Shown here in pieces: positions 35,547 to 46,600 of a stretch of 64,000 nucleotides of DNA. The notes below the pieces were generated by a model. It did not search any database and was not told where the DNA came from. It saw nothing but the letters and a program-made list of their open reading frames with translations. Source of the DNA: an uncultured Saprospiraceae bacterium. Its GTDB lineage: Bacteria; Bacteroidota; Bacteroidia; Chitinophagales; Saprospiraceae. Both the position numbers and the translations under genes were made by a program. Location of the stretch: contig CAKZQC010000014.1 of NCBI GenBank assembly GCA_937139495.1, positions 1-64,000 on the forward strand. Reading direction: 5' to 3'. Position 1 is the stretch's first letter; each line of letters begins with the position of its first letter.

Positions 35547-36496
35547 TGTCTCTATCTACGACAACCAAAAAATTATCCTTGGTCGTTCCTGTTTATTTTG
35601 AACAAGAATGTATCCATCAGTTTATCAAAGAAACAACGGCTGTACTAGCTACGCTACCGCTCGACTACGAAATTGTGTTTGTAGATGACGGAAGCCAAGA
35701 TAATACGGTGCCGCTTATCAAAGAAAAAGCAGTAGAAAATGACTGTATCAAGCTGGTAGAACTTTCTTATAATCATGGCAAACAAGGAGCGGTGACAGCA
35801 GGAATACGCTACGCCACAGGTGATTATTTGCTCTACATGGATCCTGATTTGCAAGACCCGCCAGACGAAATACCAAGATTTGTAGCCGAAATAGAGAAAG
35901 GCTATGATTTGGTGTTTGGTATTCGAGAAGAAAAAATGGACTCGTGGCTCAACAGTCTTTTATCTAAAATATTCTGGGGGACGCTCAATAAATTTACAGG
36001 CTTACAAATCCCCAAGGGCTTGGCAGTAATGCGTATTTTTAATCGAAAATTTGCAGACAAATTCAATGAGTACGGCGAGCATAACCGATTTATAGAAGGA
36101 ATTTTTATACACATTGGTATGAAACGTTCCGAAATTGTGATTAAACAACGAGAGCGTTTTGCAGGGACTAGCAAGTTTAATTTTAGTAGAAAAATGGCGT
36201 TGGCATTCAATGCCATACTAGATTTTTCGCAACTGCCCTTGTTGTTTGTCGTGCGTTTTGGCTTCTTTTTGTCGCTTGTAGGCGTACTCACTTTGGTCGG
36301 AATTGTTATCGCTAAGCTATTTTTTATAGATTTTCAAGCGGGCTGGCCTTCTTTGATGAGTGCCATTTTATTGGGGACAGGTTTACAAATATTTTTTATG
36401 GGAATTGTAGCCGTGTATATTGGCAAAATATACAAAGAGAGCAAACCAAGACCTTTATTTTCGATAAGAGAAACAACCAATATTGACGATGAATAA
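35546..36496 (+). CDS. GtrB/DPM1-like polyprenyl-phosphate glycosyltransferase (GT2)
   Basis: A 316-residue GT-A glycosyltransferase. 'VPVYFEQECI' starts the fold, 'FVDDGSQDNT' binds the nucleotide, and 'YMDPDLQDPPDEIP' holds the metal-binding Asp residues. Two C-terminal membrane segments (about 230-300) place it in the GtrB/ArnC-like group that loads a sugar on undecaprenyl phosphate at the inner face of the membrane. The product would suit the GT39-like transferase at the head of the cluster. It overlaps the neighbour on both sides. Confidence 0.9.
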   Translation: MSLSTTTKKLSLVVPVYFEQECIHQFIKETTAVLATLPLDYEIVFVDDGSQDNTVPLIKEKAVENDCIKLVELSYNHGKQGAVTAGIRYATGDYLLYMDPDLQDPPDEIPRFVAEIEKGYDLVFGIREEKMDSWLNSLLSKIFWGTLNKFTGLQIPKGLAVMRIFNRKFADKFNEYGEHNRFIEGIFIHIGMKRSEIVIKQRERFAGTSKFNFSRKMALAFNAILDFSQLPLLFVVRFGFFLSLVGVLTLVGIVIAKLFFIDFQAGWPSLMSAILLGTGLQIFFMGIVAVYIGKIYKESKPRPLFSIRETTNIDDE

Positions 36497-37133
36497 ATTA
36501 GCGATTATTGGGTCGGGCGACCTCGGGCAGCTCATTGCTCATCATGCCGAACAAGATGCAGGTATCGGCGTAGCAGGTTTTATCAACGATTTTGTACCAG
36601 TAGGTACAAGCATTGCGACCAGCCAAAAAAACTACACCGTACTAGGTGGTGTAGAGGATATTATGACACTCTTCGAGCAAGGAAAAATAGATAGCCTGAT
36701 GATAGGAATCGGCTACAAATACTTTGACTTCCGTCAAGCTGTTTTTGAACGCTTTCAGGGCAAAATCCCTTTTGCCAATGTCATTCACAGCAGTTGTTAT
36801 GTCGATAGCTCTTGCCAATTGGGCGAAGGCATTTTTATGCTGCCACACTGCACGCTAGATTATAATGTACAGCTAGCCGATAATGTATTACTCAACACAG
36901 CTTGTACCATTGCCCATGATTCGAGTGTAGGCAAGCACAGTTTTTTGTCGCCACGAGTCGCTATGGCAGGATTTATAGAGGTAGGAGCGTGTTGCAATAT
37001 TGGTATCAATACCACGATTATTGACAATGTCAAAATAGCGGACGATGTGCAGACAGGTGGCGGAACGGTCGTGACCAAAAACTTGGATAAAGCAGGTTTA
37101 TACGTGGGTGTTCCTGCTCGATTTGTGCGGTAG
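36489..37133 (+). CDS. NeuD/PglD-like sugar O- or N-acyltransferase
   Basis: A 214-residue acyltransferase. The start at ATG 36489 overlaps the GT2 stop by 8 bp (ATGAATAA); the frame can be read from a TTG six bases earlier, but this is less likely. The N-terminal part is a small Rossmann-like domain ('LAIIGSGDLGQLIAHHAEQ'), followed by a left-handed beta helix of hexapeptide repeats (about 100-214), with His in 'TIAHDSSVG' as the likely base. NeuD/PglD proteins acetylate amino-sugars or sialic acids using acetyl-CoA. It is the last gene of the glycan cluster. Confidence 0.9.
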   Translation: MNKLAIIGSGDLGQLIAHHAEQDAGIGVAGFINDFVPVGTSIATSQKNYTVLGGVEDIMTLFEQGKIDSLMIGIGYKYFDFRQAVFERFQGKIPFANVIHSSCYVDSSCQLGEGIFMLPHCTLDYNVQLADNVLLNTACTIAHDSSVGKHSFLSPRVAMAGFIEVGACCNIGINTTIIDNVKIADDVQTGGGTVVTKNLDKAGLYVGVPARFVR

Positions 37134-37145
37134 AGTCTACTTAAT

Positions 37146-38069
37146 CTAGCGGTAACCATTAAAGTAATAATAGTAACCGCTCGGCTTGAGTATTTCGTAG
37201 TTTTTGGGTATACTATTTAGTTGAGTGCTAACTCCTTCTCTGACACTACTGTAAGTAATGTTAGAAGAGTCTTTGTTATTGATATATAGGTACTCAATAG
37301 TGTCAATACGGAAGTCGTCAGTCCATTGATAATAATATAATTTTGGATTGCCCAAGGCATTCTGTTTTAAGCCGTAAACAGCTTTTTGGTCAGGGGCATA
37401 AACCGCATTAACAAAACTGAAGTCATAAGAGAAATGTCTAGCACCTTTTTGCAAGTAAATTGTTTCATTCTTGTTAGTTGACTGTCCACTTCCAGATGTC
37501 CAATTCACTACAAAATCTAATAGACGATCACCATTAATATCCATTATAGTATCTGATACATAACTCATTTCATCTTGCAAATGATGTAATAGGTGGGTAA
37601 AACTATCTTTATGTACTTTGTAAATATCGAGGTGTGTGTCGTCCCAAACGCCTCCTGACCTCCTAATGATAAGATGTTTGTCTGTATCAGAAAATAGATT
37701 GCCTTGTCTGGCTTCCCACCAAACGGTATTGTAGGCTCCATTAGAGGTGTCTCTCCCTTGTCCGCTCCAAGCAGTATTCCAGTTAGCTTTCGCCAATAGC
37801 AAAACACTATCTAAGGTATTTGAAAACAGTAAACTATCTGCTTTAGCACTTCTTTCTTGCTCCAACAACACCATTGAATCTACTTCCATTTCTAAATCGT
37901 CAAAATCTTCCTCTTCCACCTCTAGTGTATCAACTACTACTGGTGATGGCGTAGTTTTTTGTGCTATAGGATTATTTAGCGACAGCAAATTGCGCCAGCT
38001 AAAGCCATCAGGCTGAAAAAGCACGACAATAAGAATAGCTACGGCAATAAAATAGGCAAGAAGTTTCAT
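37146..38069 (-). CDS. Membrane-anchored protein with VCBS/FG-GAP-like motif
   Basis: A 307-residue protein I do not recognise as a whole. The ATG at 38069 is preferred because it starts directly at a membrane anchor (MKLLAYFIAVAILIVVLF); the longer frame begins with TTG. A low-complexity acidic, proline- and threonine-rich linker follows (about 35-75). The C-terminal part contains 'DINGDRLLDFVVNW', a calcium-binding FG-GAP/VCBS-type loop, and 'YYYQWTDDFRIDTIEYLYI'. It is convergent with the acyltransferase gene, 12 bp apart. It probably faces the periplasm. Confidence 0.75.
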   Translation of the reverse strand: MKLLAYFIAVAILIVVLFQPDGFSWRNLLSLNNPIAQKTTPSPVVVDTLEVEEEDFDDLEMEVDSMVLLEQERSAKADSLLFSNTLDSVLLLAKANWNTAWSGQGRDTSNGAYNTVWWEARQGNLFSDTDKHLIIRRSGGVWDDTHLDIYKVHKDSFTHLLHHLQDEMSYVSDTIMDINGDRLLDFVVNWTSGSGQSTNKNETIYLQKGARHFSYDFSFVNAVYAPDQKAVYGLKQNALGNPKLYYYQWTDDFRIDTIEYLYINNKDSSNITYSSVREGVSTQLNSIPKNYEILKPSGYYYYFNGYR

Positions 38070-38125
38070 ACAAAATGGATAAGGTAGAATGATTTTCAAT
38101 AATTAGCACAACTATCAAAAGTACT

Positions 38126-38167
38126 AAAAAAATGCCACCTACTCCAAAGGAAGCAGGCGGCATTTTT
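38126..38167 (-). terminator. Intrinsic terminator for first T9SS gene
   Basis: An imperfect stem (AAAAATGCC...GGCATTTTT with three mismatches) begins ~25 bp past the stop codon and on the minus strand ends in a T run. Confidence 0.7.
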
Positions 38168-38189
38168 GATAAATAGTTAATAACCTCTA

Positions 38190-41100
38190 TTACTCTACTA
38201 CAAACTTACGTTGTTGTGTGTAGCCTGCATCATTGCTGATACGCAGATAATAAATACCTGTTGCCAGTTGGCTAGTCGCTACTTGCAGACGTTGTCTGTT
38301 GCTTGGTTGTATCGTTTGTGTACTTTGATAAACTTGCATACCCAAAGCATCGTAAACCACCAAGCTAACTTGGTCGTCCACATTGGCATTGAGTTCTATA
38401 TTCAATACCTCATTGGTTGGTACAGGATAGACCCGAACAACATTCCAACCTTCAATTTCTACGGCTTTCCAGTCTGAATAAGTCGCACTTCCGTCTAAAT
38501 CTACAGCTTTGACACGGTAGTAAGATACGCCACGATGCGGGTCATTATCGAAGAGTTGGTATTCGGCAGTAGCTAAACCTAATGCTTGTACTGTTTCAAT
38601 CGTTTGTGCTGTTACGGCATCTTGCGAGCGTTGTATTTCGTAGTAAGCGGCATCGGCTTCGTTGGCTGCCGCCCAATCAATTTGTACTTGATTGTCATTG
38701 ATGGCTTTCGCCTCAAAATTATTCAAATCCAAGGTCAATAAAACAGGCTGAGTAGGCACAATAATAAAGTGCGAAAAAGAAGCTACTTCTACTTCGATGG
38801 CAATCACATCAGTAATGTCATCAAATGGTGCAGTGATTCCTCCAGACATCGTTTGGACAGTATGAGGTACGACTACGTGAGGACCGACACCAATCGTTCC
38901 ACTGGCATATTTCCAGACTTCAATATCAGTAGTAGGATTGATTGTGCCAGGAATTGGGTTGGTTGGGTTGGTTCCCCAAAATGTCTGTGCTGCGAGAGCA
39001 TCAAGTTCTGTTTGTGTGAAAAATAAGCGAATGCCAGCAGCACTGTTATTGGTGGGAGTCATATCCCAATGACGTTGCAAGTAAGGGTAGTTGGTACTCA
39101 TGTAATTGACCGTCTGTACTGTCGGGTCAAAAAACACATCCACAACCATATTTCCTAATGCTTGATTATCGCTGGCATTGACTTTGTCCAGAAAGGCAAC
39201 AACAGGTTCGCCTGCTACATCGTCCATGAACGTGTACCAATTAGGCTCATTATTGAGGTCGCAAGTAGCGGTCGTAACGAAGTCAACTAAGGTGTCTTTT
39301 TTTGGACTAAATGCCCGAATAGTTTCAGGTGTGCTAGCCGTCAATTCTCCACAACGAGAAGTTTGCAAATTGATATTGAACGCAATCTCAGTTGCTGTAG
39401 TTGGCATCAACATTTGATATAAGAACGGCGTAGCAGGGTCGTTATCGTCATCACTTACTGTGACCGTATTGGCTCCTGTATTGCTATTGATGTCCGTCCA
39501 GGTATAGTCAATGAAATAAGGCGAAGAGCCTGTTATGGTCAATGGAACATATTGCGGTGTGCCATATTTGCATAAATAGATACTATCTAGGTTGGTCATA
39601 GCAGGAGAAACCAAAGGCGGCAAATTAAATGCCCAAATACCGGTAGCACTACCATTGATATTATCACTATTGACCCCCGTCTGAAATTCCAAAAATGGGT
39701 GAATCGCTTGAAAATCAATAGGGGCAGTCGGGACGGCAGCCAAGTTTGTTTCCTTTGTTCCTTCTATCTCTTTTACTTTGACAAAGTCAATACAGAACGC
39801 ATAACCATAAGGCTTGCGAAGAAAAGCAGGTGTACCGGATATCGTCGATTCTATAAACACAAAACTACTAGAGTTTCCATTGGAAATTAGTTTGCCATGT
39901 GGTGCATTGAGTGTTTGTGTTTTATTGGCTCCGAAGTAGTAATATTGACCTCCTTCTAGTCGAAGTGAATCGAAAGTATTGTTATCATATAAATAAGTAG
40001 TACCTAAAAATTCGGCATAGCTATAGTTTGCATTTCTGTACAGATGAGCAGGCTCATCTTGATCCTCAAAGCGTATTTTATTGTAAGCCAAACCATCACC
40101 CATGTAGAATATTTTATCATCTACACGGTTGGTATTGGTGTTGTTCAAAAATATCATTTCGCTCGTACCAGCATTGAGTGTGAAATTAGTAGCGGTTCTA
40201 ATATCCCATGGGTAGCGAGTCGTATTGTTCCAATGCTGATAATAAGTACCGTTGCACTTATGTGTAATGGTAGAACTACCCAAATTGAGGGTACGGGCTG
40301 TGGTTGTTGTGGAAGAAAATTGAGCTGCTAAAGTCAAGTTATGATTGTTGGTATTGACAGTACCGCTTAGCAGAGAGAAGATACCATATCTTCTGAAGGT
40401 GATATTGGTGCCAGCCCAATCATTGTCAAACTCCAAATCTCCTTGCAAGTTCCATACTCCCGTAGGATTATCAAACTCTAGTTTGAATACTTCTAGTACT
40501 GTTCCATTGGTTTGCAAATCACCACTACCCATCATGATAATATCGCCTCGATAGTCAAACTGTGTCAAGGTTAAATCCATCATTAGACTTTCGTCAATAT
40601 AAATTTGACTAATAGAGAAAGCAATGTTTCCGCTAGTAGAGCCTGTGCCTATTAGGCGAGCATCTGCTCTGAAGATAAGACTACGGCAATAAACCGAACT
40701 ACTCACGGTACAGCCGTTGCTACTAGCAGAATAGGATAGGGCATCGAATATAACAGAATCCAATACACCCGGAACACAGGCACTATCACCAACCAAATTG
40801 GCAGGATTAGTTGTCCAGTGTCCTTGGTCATTCCAGTTTCCTTCAAAGTCGGTAGCATTGCTACTCAATGCTCTCCAGTAGAAAGTACTTCCTGTTCCAG
40901 TCGTAAAATTAAAATTAGTATTGTCGCCTGCGTCAATAGAATTAGTTGCTGTAATCGTAGCATTGGCACTGTTGTCCAGACCACTGATAGAAGCGTATTC
41001 TATATTGTTGGAGCCTTGCACAGCAAAAGGAATAATACCTGTGGCATATCCTGTTGTTTGCAAAATTATTTGTTCGGAACAGTTACCCACCGCATTTAAA

Positions 41101-43298
41101 TTTCCAGCAATATTGACATAACTGTTGACCGCTGAACTAAACGTATAGGTTTTGCCAGCAGTCAAATTCATATTGCCATTATAGAGTGCCATACTTCCCG
41201 ACACATCAACTCGACTACGAGCCGTAAGCGAACTATAATGCGAATAACTAAAATTGCCGTCGCCTAGCAGCGTAATATCTCCCTGAATATCGGTATCATA
41301 ATAAATAGTGTACGCATCGCCATAAAAAATAACGTTGGGTAATGAACGCATACTAATAGCTGAAAACGTAGTCGGTTGGAAGTGAACGGTCGTCGTTCCT
41401 GTATAAGTTTTTAGACCTCCTCGGTCATACATACTCCATCGGTCATTTCGATGCAAGTATATTTGCGTGCTGTCCATGAATACCTGCCCTACGTATAAGT
41501 AGGCTAATATTAGGGTGTCGCTATTGGTTCTCAATATACTGGTTCTGTCTCTTGCACTGATACCTCTGGTTTTTAGACCATTGTAGTTGCCTACAATCGT
41601 ATAATCGGATTCAGATTCAAGTTCTGAGTTGATATTCATTTCTGCATCATTGGTTTGTATGGTTTTACCAATACCAATGTAGAACATAACACCGCCTCCA
41701 ATATCTCTTATTTGACAAGTACTGGTACCTGTGAAATCTCCAAAAATATTCAGTCGGTCACCTAAACGAAATTGTCGTCCAGCAACAATTGTATTTTCAA
41801 AGGTAATATCACGACAATATCCTGCCGAGTCCATTTGAGCAATCGTATTGCTAGTATAAGAATTGCCATCAAAAAATACATCATCAACAGGCGTGGGTAA
41901 GCAAGCGGCAGGAATAAACAAAGCCCCTACTTTTTCTTCCCAATTACCTAGCTCGTGCCATTTGTTGCTGACAGCATCTCTAAAATAGAGTTGGCGACTA
42001 GGGGTTGGTGGATTAATAGTCCAGTTTGGATCATTGCCATTGGCATCAATACTATTATTAGCAATATAGCTTCTGCCACCTGTTATATCTACATCTACGT
42101 TTGTCAACAATACATTATTGAGTGTCAACACTCCAGGAGTTAATTTCTGAATCGTCATTCTTCTGATATTATCAGATATAGAAGCGATGGGGTAAAAATG
42201 ATCACAATGGTTGGGAGCAAATACATTTTCCAGTCGCACATGCGGACTAGAATGATTGTGCCAACCAAAACCACCTCTTTTGTCATCAAAGTAGAGGTTC
42301 TTGAAAGTAATCCATTGTGTATTCTCGTAGTGCAAATACAAACGCATATTTACAAAAAGATGCTCTACCACCGAATTATAACTCAAGTTTTGATTCAAAT
42401 AACTATAAACGCCATTATTATTTTGAGGTAGGGCAGGGTTAGAATTCATAGAAATAGAGTCGTACTCCAAGCCTCTTCCGAGTCCTACAAAATTGTATCC
42501 ATAATACCATTCAAAGATAAGGTGTGAACCTGTGGCATCAAACGTAGCGTAGTTGTTGGTCAAGCTATCGAAATCCAAACGCCAACAATATTCGGCATGT
42601 CTTCCATCAATTCTTATGGTCGAATTATTCAAAATAAGCCCTCTATCGGCATTGCCATTCTTGCTATGAAAAAAGTCAAAAGAGACCTCTTGCCCATTGG
42701 TGTTGAGTGTGCCACCCAATAGTTCTGCAACACCACCTTCGTTAGGAGACAAATTACTAAGAATGTTATTCAAATCTTCTACGTGCAAGGCACTCAATAA
42801 TCTAAATTCAGTAGCTGCCGCACCATCAAAATCCATCTTGAGTATCGTCAGCATTTTGCCACGAGCATCTATTGTTTCGATGCCAGTACGTTGAGAACGA
42901 AAACGAAGGCTACCGTCAAAATCAAAATCTAGATTTTCGGCTAGTGCAAACGAGCCATATATATCTAAACTAACACCTGAAGCCCCCTGTATAATAGGTG
43001 TATTGCCTAGACTAATCGTGTTGTCCCAAATCAAACTATCACAATTGGAATTGGCGTTGAGATTGACTGTTATTCCTGCTGTATTGAAGGCTGCTGCCAT
43101 AAAAAAGACAGAATTGGTAGAATTGGGGGCTTGTGTAGCTGTATTGCCACTATTGTAGCTATCTACCCACCACTTGGTAGGGTCATTGAAGTTGCCACTA
43201 GTTCCTTTCCAAAAGTATTGTTTATTAGGCTGTGCAAATACAGCGGTACTAAAGGCTAAAAAAATAAATAATAAAGTAAGTTGTAACTTTCCTAACAT
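38190..43298 (-). CDS. Giant T9SS-secreted surface protein (copy 1)
   Basis: A 1,702-residue exported protein. A signal peptide ends near residue 23 (FLAFSTAVFAQ). Three related modules recur, each opening with an aromatic 'xYxW/F...W' phrase and closing with a 'DDVFFDxxSY'- or 'DSVIFD'-like phrase: about residues 27-70, 443-490 and 806-860. Long strand-rich stretches between them suggest beta-helix or stacked sandwiches. The C-terminal ~80 residues are a type A T9SS sorting domain ('VRVYPVPTNEVLNIEL' to 'QQRKFVVE'), so it should be secreted and attached at the surface. A Fn3-like domain precedes it. Its C-terminal third is almost identical to copy 2. Likely adhesin or matrix protein; no catalytic motif is seen. 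Confidence 0.9.
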   Translation of the reverse strand: MLGKLQLTLLFIFLAFSTAVFAQPNKQYFWKGTSGNFNDPTKWWVDSYNSGNTATQAPNSTNSVFFMAAAFNTAGITVNLNANSNCDSLIWDNTISLGNTPIIQGASGVSLDIYGSFALAENLDFDFDGSLRFRSQRTGIETIDARGKMLTILKMDFDGAAATEFRLLSALHVEDLNNILSNLSPNEGGVAELLGGTLNTNGQEVSFDFFHSKNGNADRGLILNNSTIRIDGRHAEYCWRLDFDSLTNNYATFDATGSHLIFEWYYGYNFVGLGRGLEYDSISMNSNPALPQNNNGVYSYLNQNLSYNSVVEHLFVNMRLYLHYENTQWITFKNLYFDDKRGGFGWHNHSSPHVRLENVFAPNHCDHFYPIASISDNIRRMTIQKLTPGVLTLNNVLLTNVDVDITGGRSYIANNSIDANGNDPNWTINPPTPSRQLYFRDAVSNKWHELGNWEEKVGALFIPAACLPTPVDDVFFDGNSYTSNTIAQMDSAGYCRDITFENTIVAGRQFRLGDRLNIFGDFTGTSTCQIRDIGGGVMFYIGIGKTIQTNDAEMNINSELESESDYTIVGNYNGLKTRGISARDRTSILRTNSDTLILAYLYVGQVFMDSTQIYLHRNDRWSMYDRGGLKTYTGTTTVHFQPTTFSAISMRSLPNVIFYGDAYTIYYDTDIQGDITLLGDGNFSYSHYSSLTARSRVDVSGSMALYNGNMNLTAGKTYTFSSAVNSYVNIAGNLNAVGNCSEQIILQTTGYATGIIPFAVQGSNNIEYASISGLDNSANATITATNSIDAGDNTNFNFTTGTGSTFYWRALSSNATDFEGNWNDQGHWTTNPANLVGDSACVPGVLDSVIFDALSYSASSNGCTVSSSVYCRSLIFRADARLIGTGSTSGNIAFSISQIYIDESLMMDLTLTQFDYRGDIIMMGSGDLQTNGTVLEVFKLEFDNPTGVWNLQGDLEFDNDWAGTNITFRRYGIFSLLSGTVNTNNHNLTLAAQFSSTTTTARTLNLGSSTITHKCNGTYYQHWNNTTRYPWDIRTATNFTLNAGTSEMIFLNNTNTNRVDDKIFYMGDGLAYNKIRFEDQDEPAHLYRNANYSYAEFLGTTYLYDNNTFDSLRLEGGQYYYFGANKTQTLNAPHGKLISNGNSSSFVFIESTISGTPAFLRKPYGYAFCIDFVKVKEIEGTKETNLAAVPTAPIDFQAIHPFLEFQTGVNSDNINGSATGIWAFNLPPLVSPAMTNLDSIYLCKYGTPQYVPLTITGSSPYFIDYTWTDINSNTGANTVTVSDDDNDPATPFLYQMLMPTTATEIAFNINLQTSRCGELTASTPETIRAFSPKKDTLVDFVTTATCDLNNEPNWYTFMDDVAGEPVVAFLDKVNASDNQALGNMVVDVFFDPTVQTVNYMSTNYPYLQRHWDMTPTNNSAAGIRLFFTQTELDALAAQTFWGTNPTNPIPGTINPTTDIEVWKYASGTIGVGPHVVVPHTVQTMSGGITAPFDDITDVIAIEVEVASFSHFIIVPTQPVLLTLDLNNFEAKAINDNQVQIDWAAANEADAAYYEIQRSQDAVTAQTIETVQALGLATAEYQLFDNDPHRGVSYYRVKAVDLDGSATYSDWKAVEIEGWNVVRVYPVPTNEVLNIELNANVDDQVSLVVYDALGMQVYQSTQTIQPSNRQRLQVATSQLATGIYYLRISNDAGYTQQRKFVVE

Positions 43299-43319
43299 AA
43301 TTTACGTGATTGATTATTT

Positions 43320-43397
43320 TTAATAATAAAGTTGTTTAAGAAGTCAGTTTGTGGGAAAATGATCTTTCATTTTCACTTGAAGTGACTTTTAAAACAA
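43320..43397. repeat. Folded repeat upstream of T9SS copy 1
   Basis: The left arm (AAGTTGTTTAAGAAGTCA) and right arm (TGACTTTTAAAACAACT) are imperfect inverted copies, and an inner palindrome (GAAAATGATCTTTCATTTTC) lies between. The same arms occur upstream of T9SS copy 2 with a longer interior. Confidence 0.55.
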
Positions 43398-43415
43398 CTC
43401 CAATTCTAATATTTG

Positions 43416-43423
43416 CGAAGATA
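43416..43423 (-). promoter_or_regulatory. Putative -7 element for T9SS copy 1
   Basis: TATCTTCG, followed by C, on the minus strand, about 118 bp upstream of the start codon. It differs from TAnnTTTG at one base. Confidence 0.4.
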
Positions 43424-43522
43424 CTATTTTATAATGCAAAATAGAACAGATTTATTGAGACAAAGGTCATAAAATGACAAGAAATGAGTGGATACAACAC
43501 TGTTTTAGAGTTGTTTAACAAA

Positions 43523-43558
43523 AAAGCAACCTATTCAGTAAAAAGAATAGATTGCTTT
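43523..43558 (-). terminator. Intrinsic terminator for T9SS copy 2
   Basis: Arms AAAGCAACCTATTC and GAATAGATTGCTTT pair with one mismatch, 45 bp past the stop codon; a T-rich stretch follows on the minus strand. Confidence 0.7.
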
Positions 43559-43602
43559 ATTAGGTGTTCCCAAAATTAGACACGATTTAACAAGTCGTGT
43601 GC

Positions 43603-46600
43603 TTACTCGACCACAAATTTGCGTTGTTGCGTGTAACCTGCATCATTGCTGATACGCAGATAATAAATACCTGTTGCCAGTTGGCTAGTCGCTACTTGCA
43701 GACGTTGTCTGTTGCTCGGTTGTATAGTTTGTGTACTTTGATAAACAAGTATACCGAGCGCATCATAAACCACCAAACTAACTTGGTCGTCAACATTGGC
43801 ATTAAGTTCTATATTTAATACTTCGCTGGTTGGTACAGGATAGACCCGAACGACGTTCCAACCTTTTAACTCTATGGCTTTCCAGTCGGAGTAGGTGGCA
43901 CTTCCGTCCAATGCTACTGCTTTGACACGGTAGTAAGATACGCCACGATGTGGGTCGTTATCCAGTAGTTGGTATTCGGCAGGAGCCAAGCCTAATGCTT
44001 GCACAGTTTCTATGGTTTGTGCTTCGATGGCATCTTGCGAGCGTTGTATTTCGTAGTAAGCGGCATCAGCTTCGTTGGCTGCCGCCCAATCAATTTGTAC
44101 TTGATTATCATTGATGGCTTTCGCCTCAAAATTATTCAAATCTAGCGTCAACAAAACAGGCTGTGTTGGTACAATAATAAAGTGTGAGAAGGAGGCGACT
44201 TCTACCTCTAATGCAATCACATCGGTAACGTCATCGAACGGCTCTGTAATCGCTCCAGCCATCGTTAGGACGGTATGTGGTAGGATGATAGGAGGACCTA
44301 CACCAATAATTCCGCTAGCATATTTCCATACTTCAATATCAGTAGCAGGATTAATCGTGCCAGTCATTGGATTGCTTGGATTGGTTCCCCAGAATGTCTG
44401 AGCGGCGAGAGCATTAAGTTCTGCTTGTGTGAAAAATAAGCGAATGCCAGCAGCACTGTTATTGGTGGGATTCATATCCCAATGACGTTGCAAGTAAGGG
44501 TAGTTAGTACCCATATAATTGACGGTTTGTACCGTAGGATCAAAAAACACATCCACAACCATATTTCCTAATGCTTGATTATCGCTGGCATTGACTTTGT
44601 CGAGAAAGGCAACAACAGGTTCGCCTGCTACATCGTCCATGAAGGTCTGCCAATTAGGCTCGTTGTTGAGGTCGCAAGTAGCGGTAGAAGAAAAATCAAT
44701 TAAGGTATCTTTGGCAGGTGCCACGACATAAAAAATAGCAGGTGTGCTAGGCGTCAATTCGCCACAACGCGAAGTTTGCAAATTCATACTAAGCGTGGTT
44801 TCTCTACCTGCCCCAGGTATTTGCAACAAATGTGTAAAAGGAGTAGCGGGGTCATTGTCGTTGTCCACAACAGTAAATACGTGCGAACCACTTGCCCCCA
44901 AATTATTTGTCCAAGTATAGTCAATATAGTAAGGAGAAGTTCCTGTCATGGTGATAGGTGCAAACCTAGGCGAAGCATATTGGCAATACTCTACACTGTC
45001 TGGATTCGTAAACGCAGGTAACACAAGTGGTGGCAAATTAAATGCCCAAATGCCCGTAGCAGTTCCGTTGATATTATCACTATTGACCCCAGTCTGAAAT
45101 TCTAGGAAGGGGTGAATCGCTTGAAAGTCGGTCGGAGCGGTCGGTACGGTCGCTAGGTTAGTTTCTTTGGTGCCCTCTATGTCTTTGACTTTGATGAAAT
45201 CCATGCAGAGTGCATAACCATAAGGTTTGTGCAAAAAAGCAGTCGTTCCCGATAGGTCGGACTCCAAGAACACCGAATTGCCAGCCGTACCATTTACGAT
45301 TAATTTGCCATCTGGTGCGTGGAGTGTTTGTACTTTTCCAGCACCCAAATAATAGTATTCCCCACCTTCCATTCGCAACGAATCCATAGAATTGTCATCT
45401 ACAAGATTGGAGGTGCCAAGCAGCTCTAAGTAGCCATATTGTATGTTGCCATGAATCGTATTAACACTGTTGTTTTCTTCTACTCGAACGGCGTTGTACG
45501 TGAACCCATCGCCCATGTGGTACGCTTTATGGTCGTTTCGTGTATGCGTATTATTCTTAAACACAATCGTACTGTTACTCGCATTGAGTGTCATGTTGGT
45601 ACTGGTTCTGATGTCCCAAGGGGTATTGCCAAAGGCATTGTGGAAATAGATTCCGTAAGTGCCGTTGCACAGAATAGTAATTGTAGAAGTACCCAAATTG
45701 AGGGTTCTGTTATGGATTGTATTAGAAGAAAATTGAGACGAAATAGTAAGGTCGTAATTGTTGGTATTGAGCGTGCCTGCTAGCAATGCCAAAACTCCAT
45801 TTAGTCTATTGCCAGCACTACCTCCAGCCCAACTATTGTCAAGGAATAAAGCACTCTGTAAGTCAAACACGCCTGTTGGGTTGTCAAACTCTAATCTACT
45901 AATTTCCAAAGGTGTTCCATTTGCATTCACAATACCGTTTCCTATCATTTTGATAATGCCTCTATAATCAAATCGAGTCATGTTATTGGCAAGGAAAAGA
46001 CTTTCGTCAATATTAACAATGGTATTGGTAGAATTGGTAGTTAACCTTGCATCGGCTCTAAATAAAAGTGTTTTGCAAAAAACAGTACCCGTGACTAAAC
46101 AGCTATTGCTACTAAGCGAAAAGGATTTATTATCGAAGATAACAGAATCTAAAATAGAAGGAATACAAGTATTATCACCTACCAAATTGGCAGGGTTGGT
46201 TGTCCAGTGTCCTTGATCGGACCAACTACCATCAAAGTCGCTTGGGTCGCTACTCAATGCTCTCCAATAAAAAGTGGTTCCTGCATTGGCAGGAAAAGTA
46301 ATATTGCTATTGTTGCCACCATCAATAGAATTGGTAGCCGTGATAGTTGTTGCATTGATATTATTGATACCCTGAATGTAAGCAAAATCTATATTGACAT
46401 TGCCTGCAACATCAAGAGGAGTCGTTCCTGTAGCACCTGTATTAGTTGTTTCAATATTGATGACTTCGGCACAGTTTCCAATCGCATTAAAATCTCCAGC
46501 TACGTTTATGAAACTACCATTGTTGGAAGAGAAAATATACCTTTTTCCTGCCGTAAGGTATATATCGCCATTGTAAGGAGGGAGAGTACCCGAAACATTG

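Larger units (their letters stand above)
43299..43602. other. Intergenic region between giant paralogues
   Basis: This ~304-bp gap holds a terminator for copy 2 (43523-43558), a promoter-like element for copy 1 (43416-43423) and a folded repeat related to 31042-31078. No ORF is supported. Confidence 0.6.
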
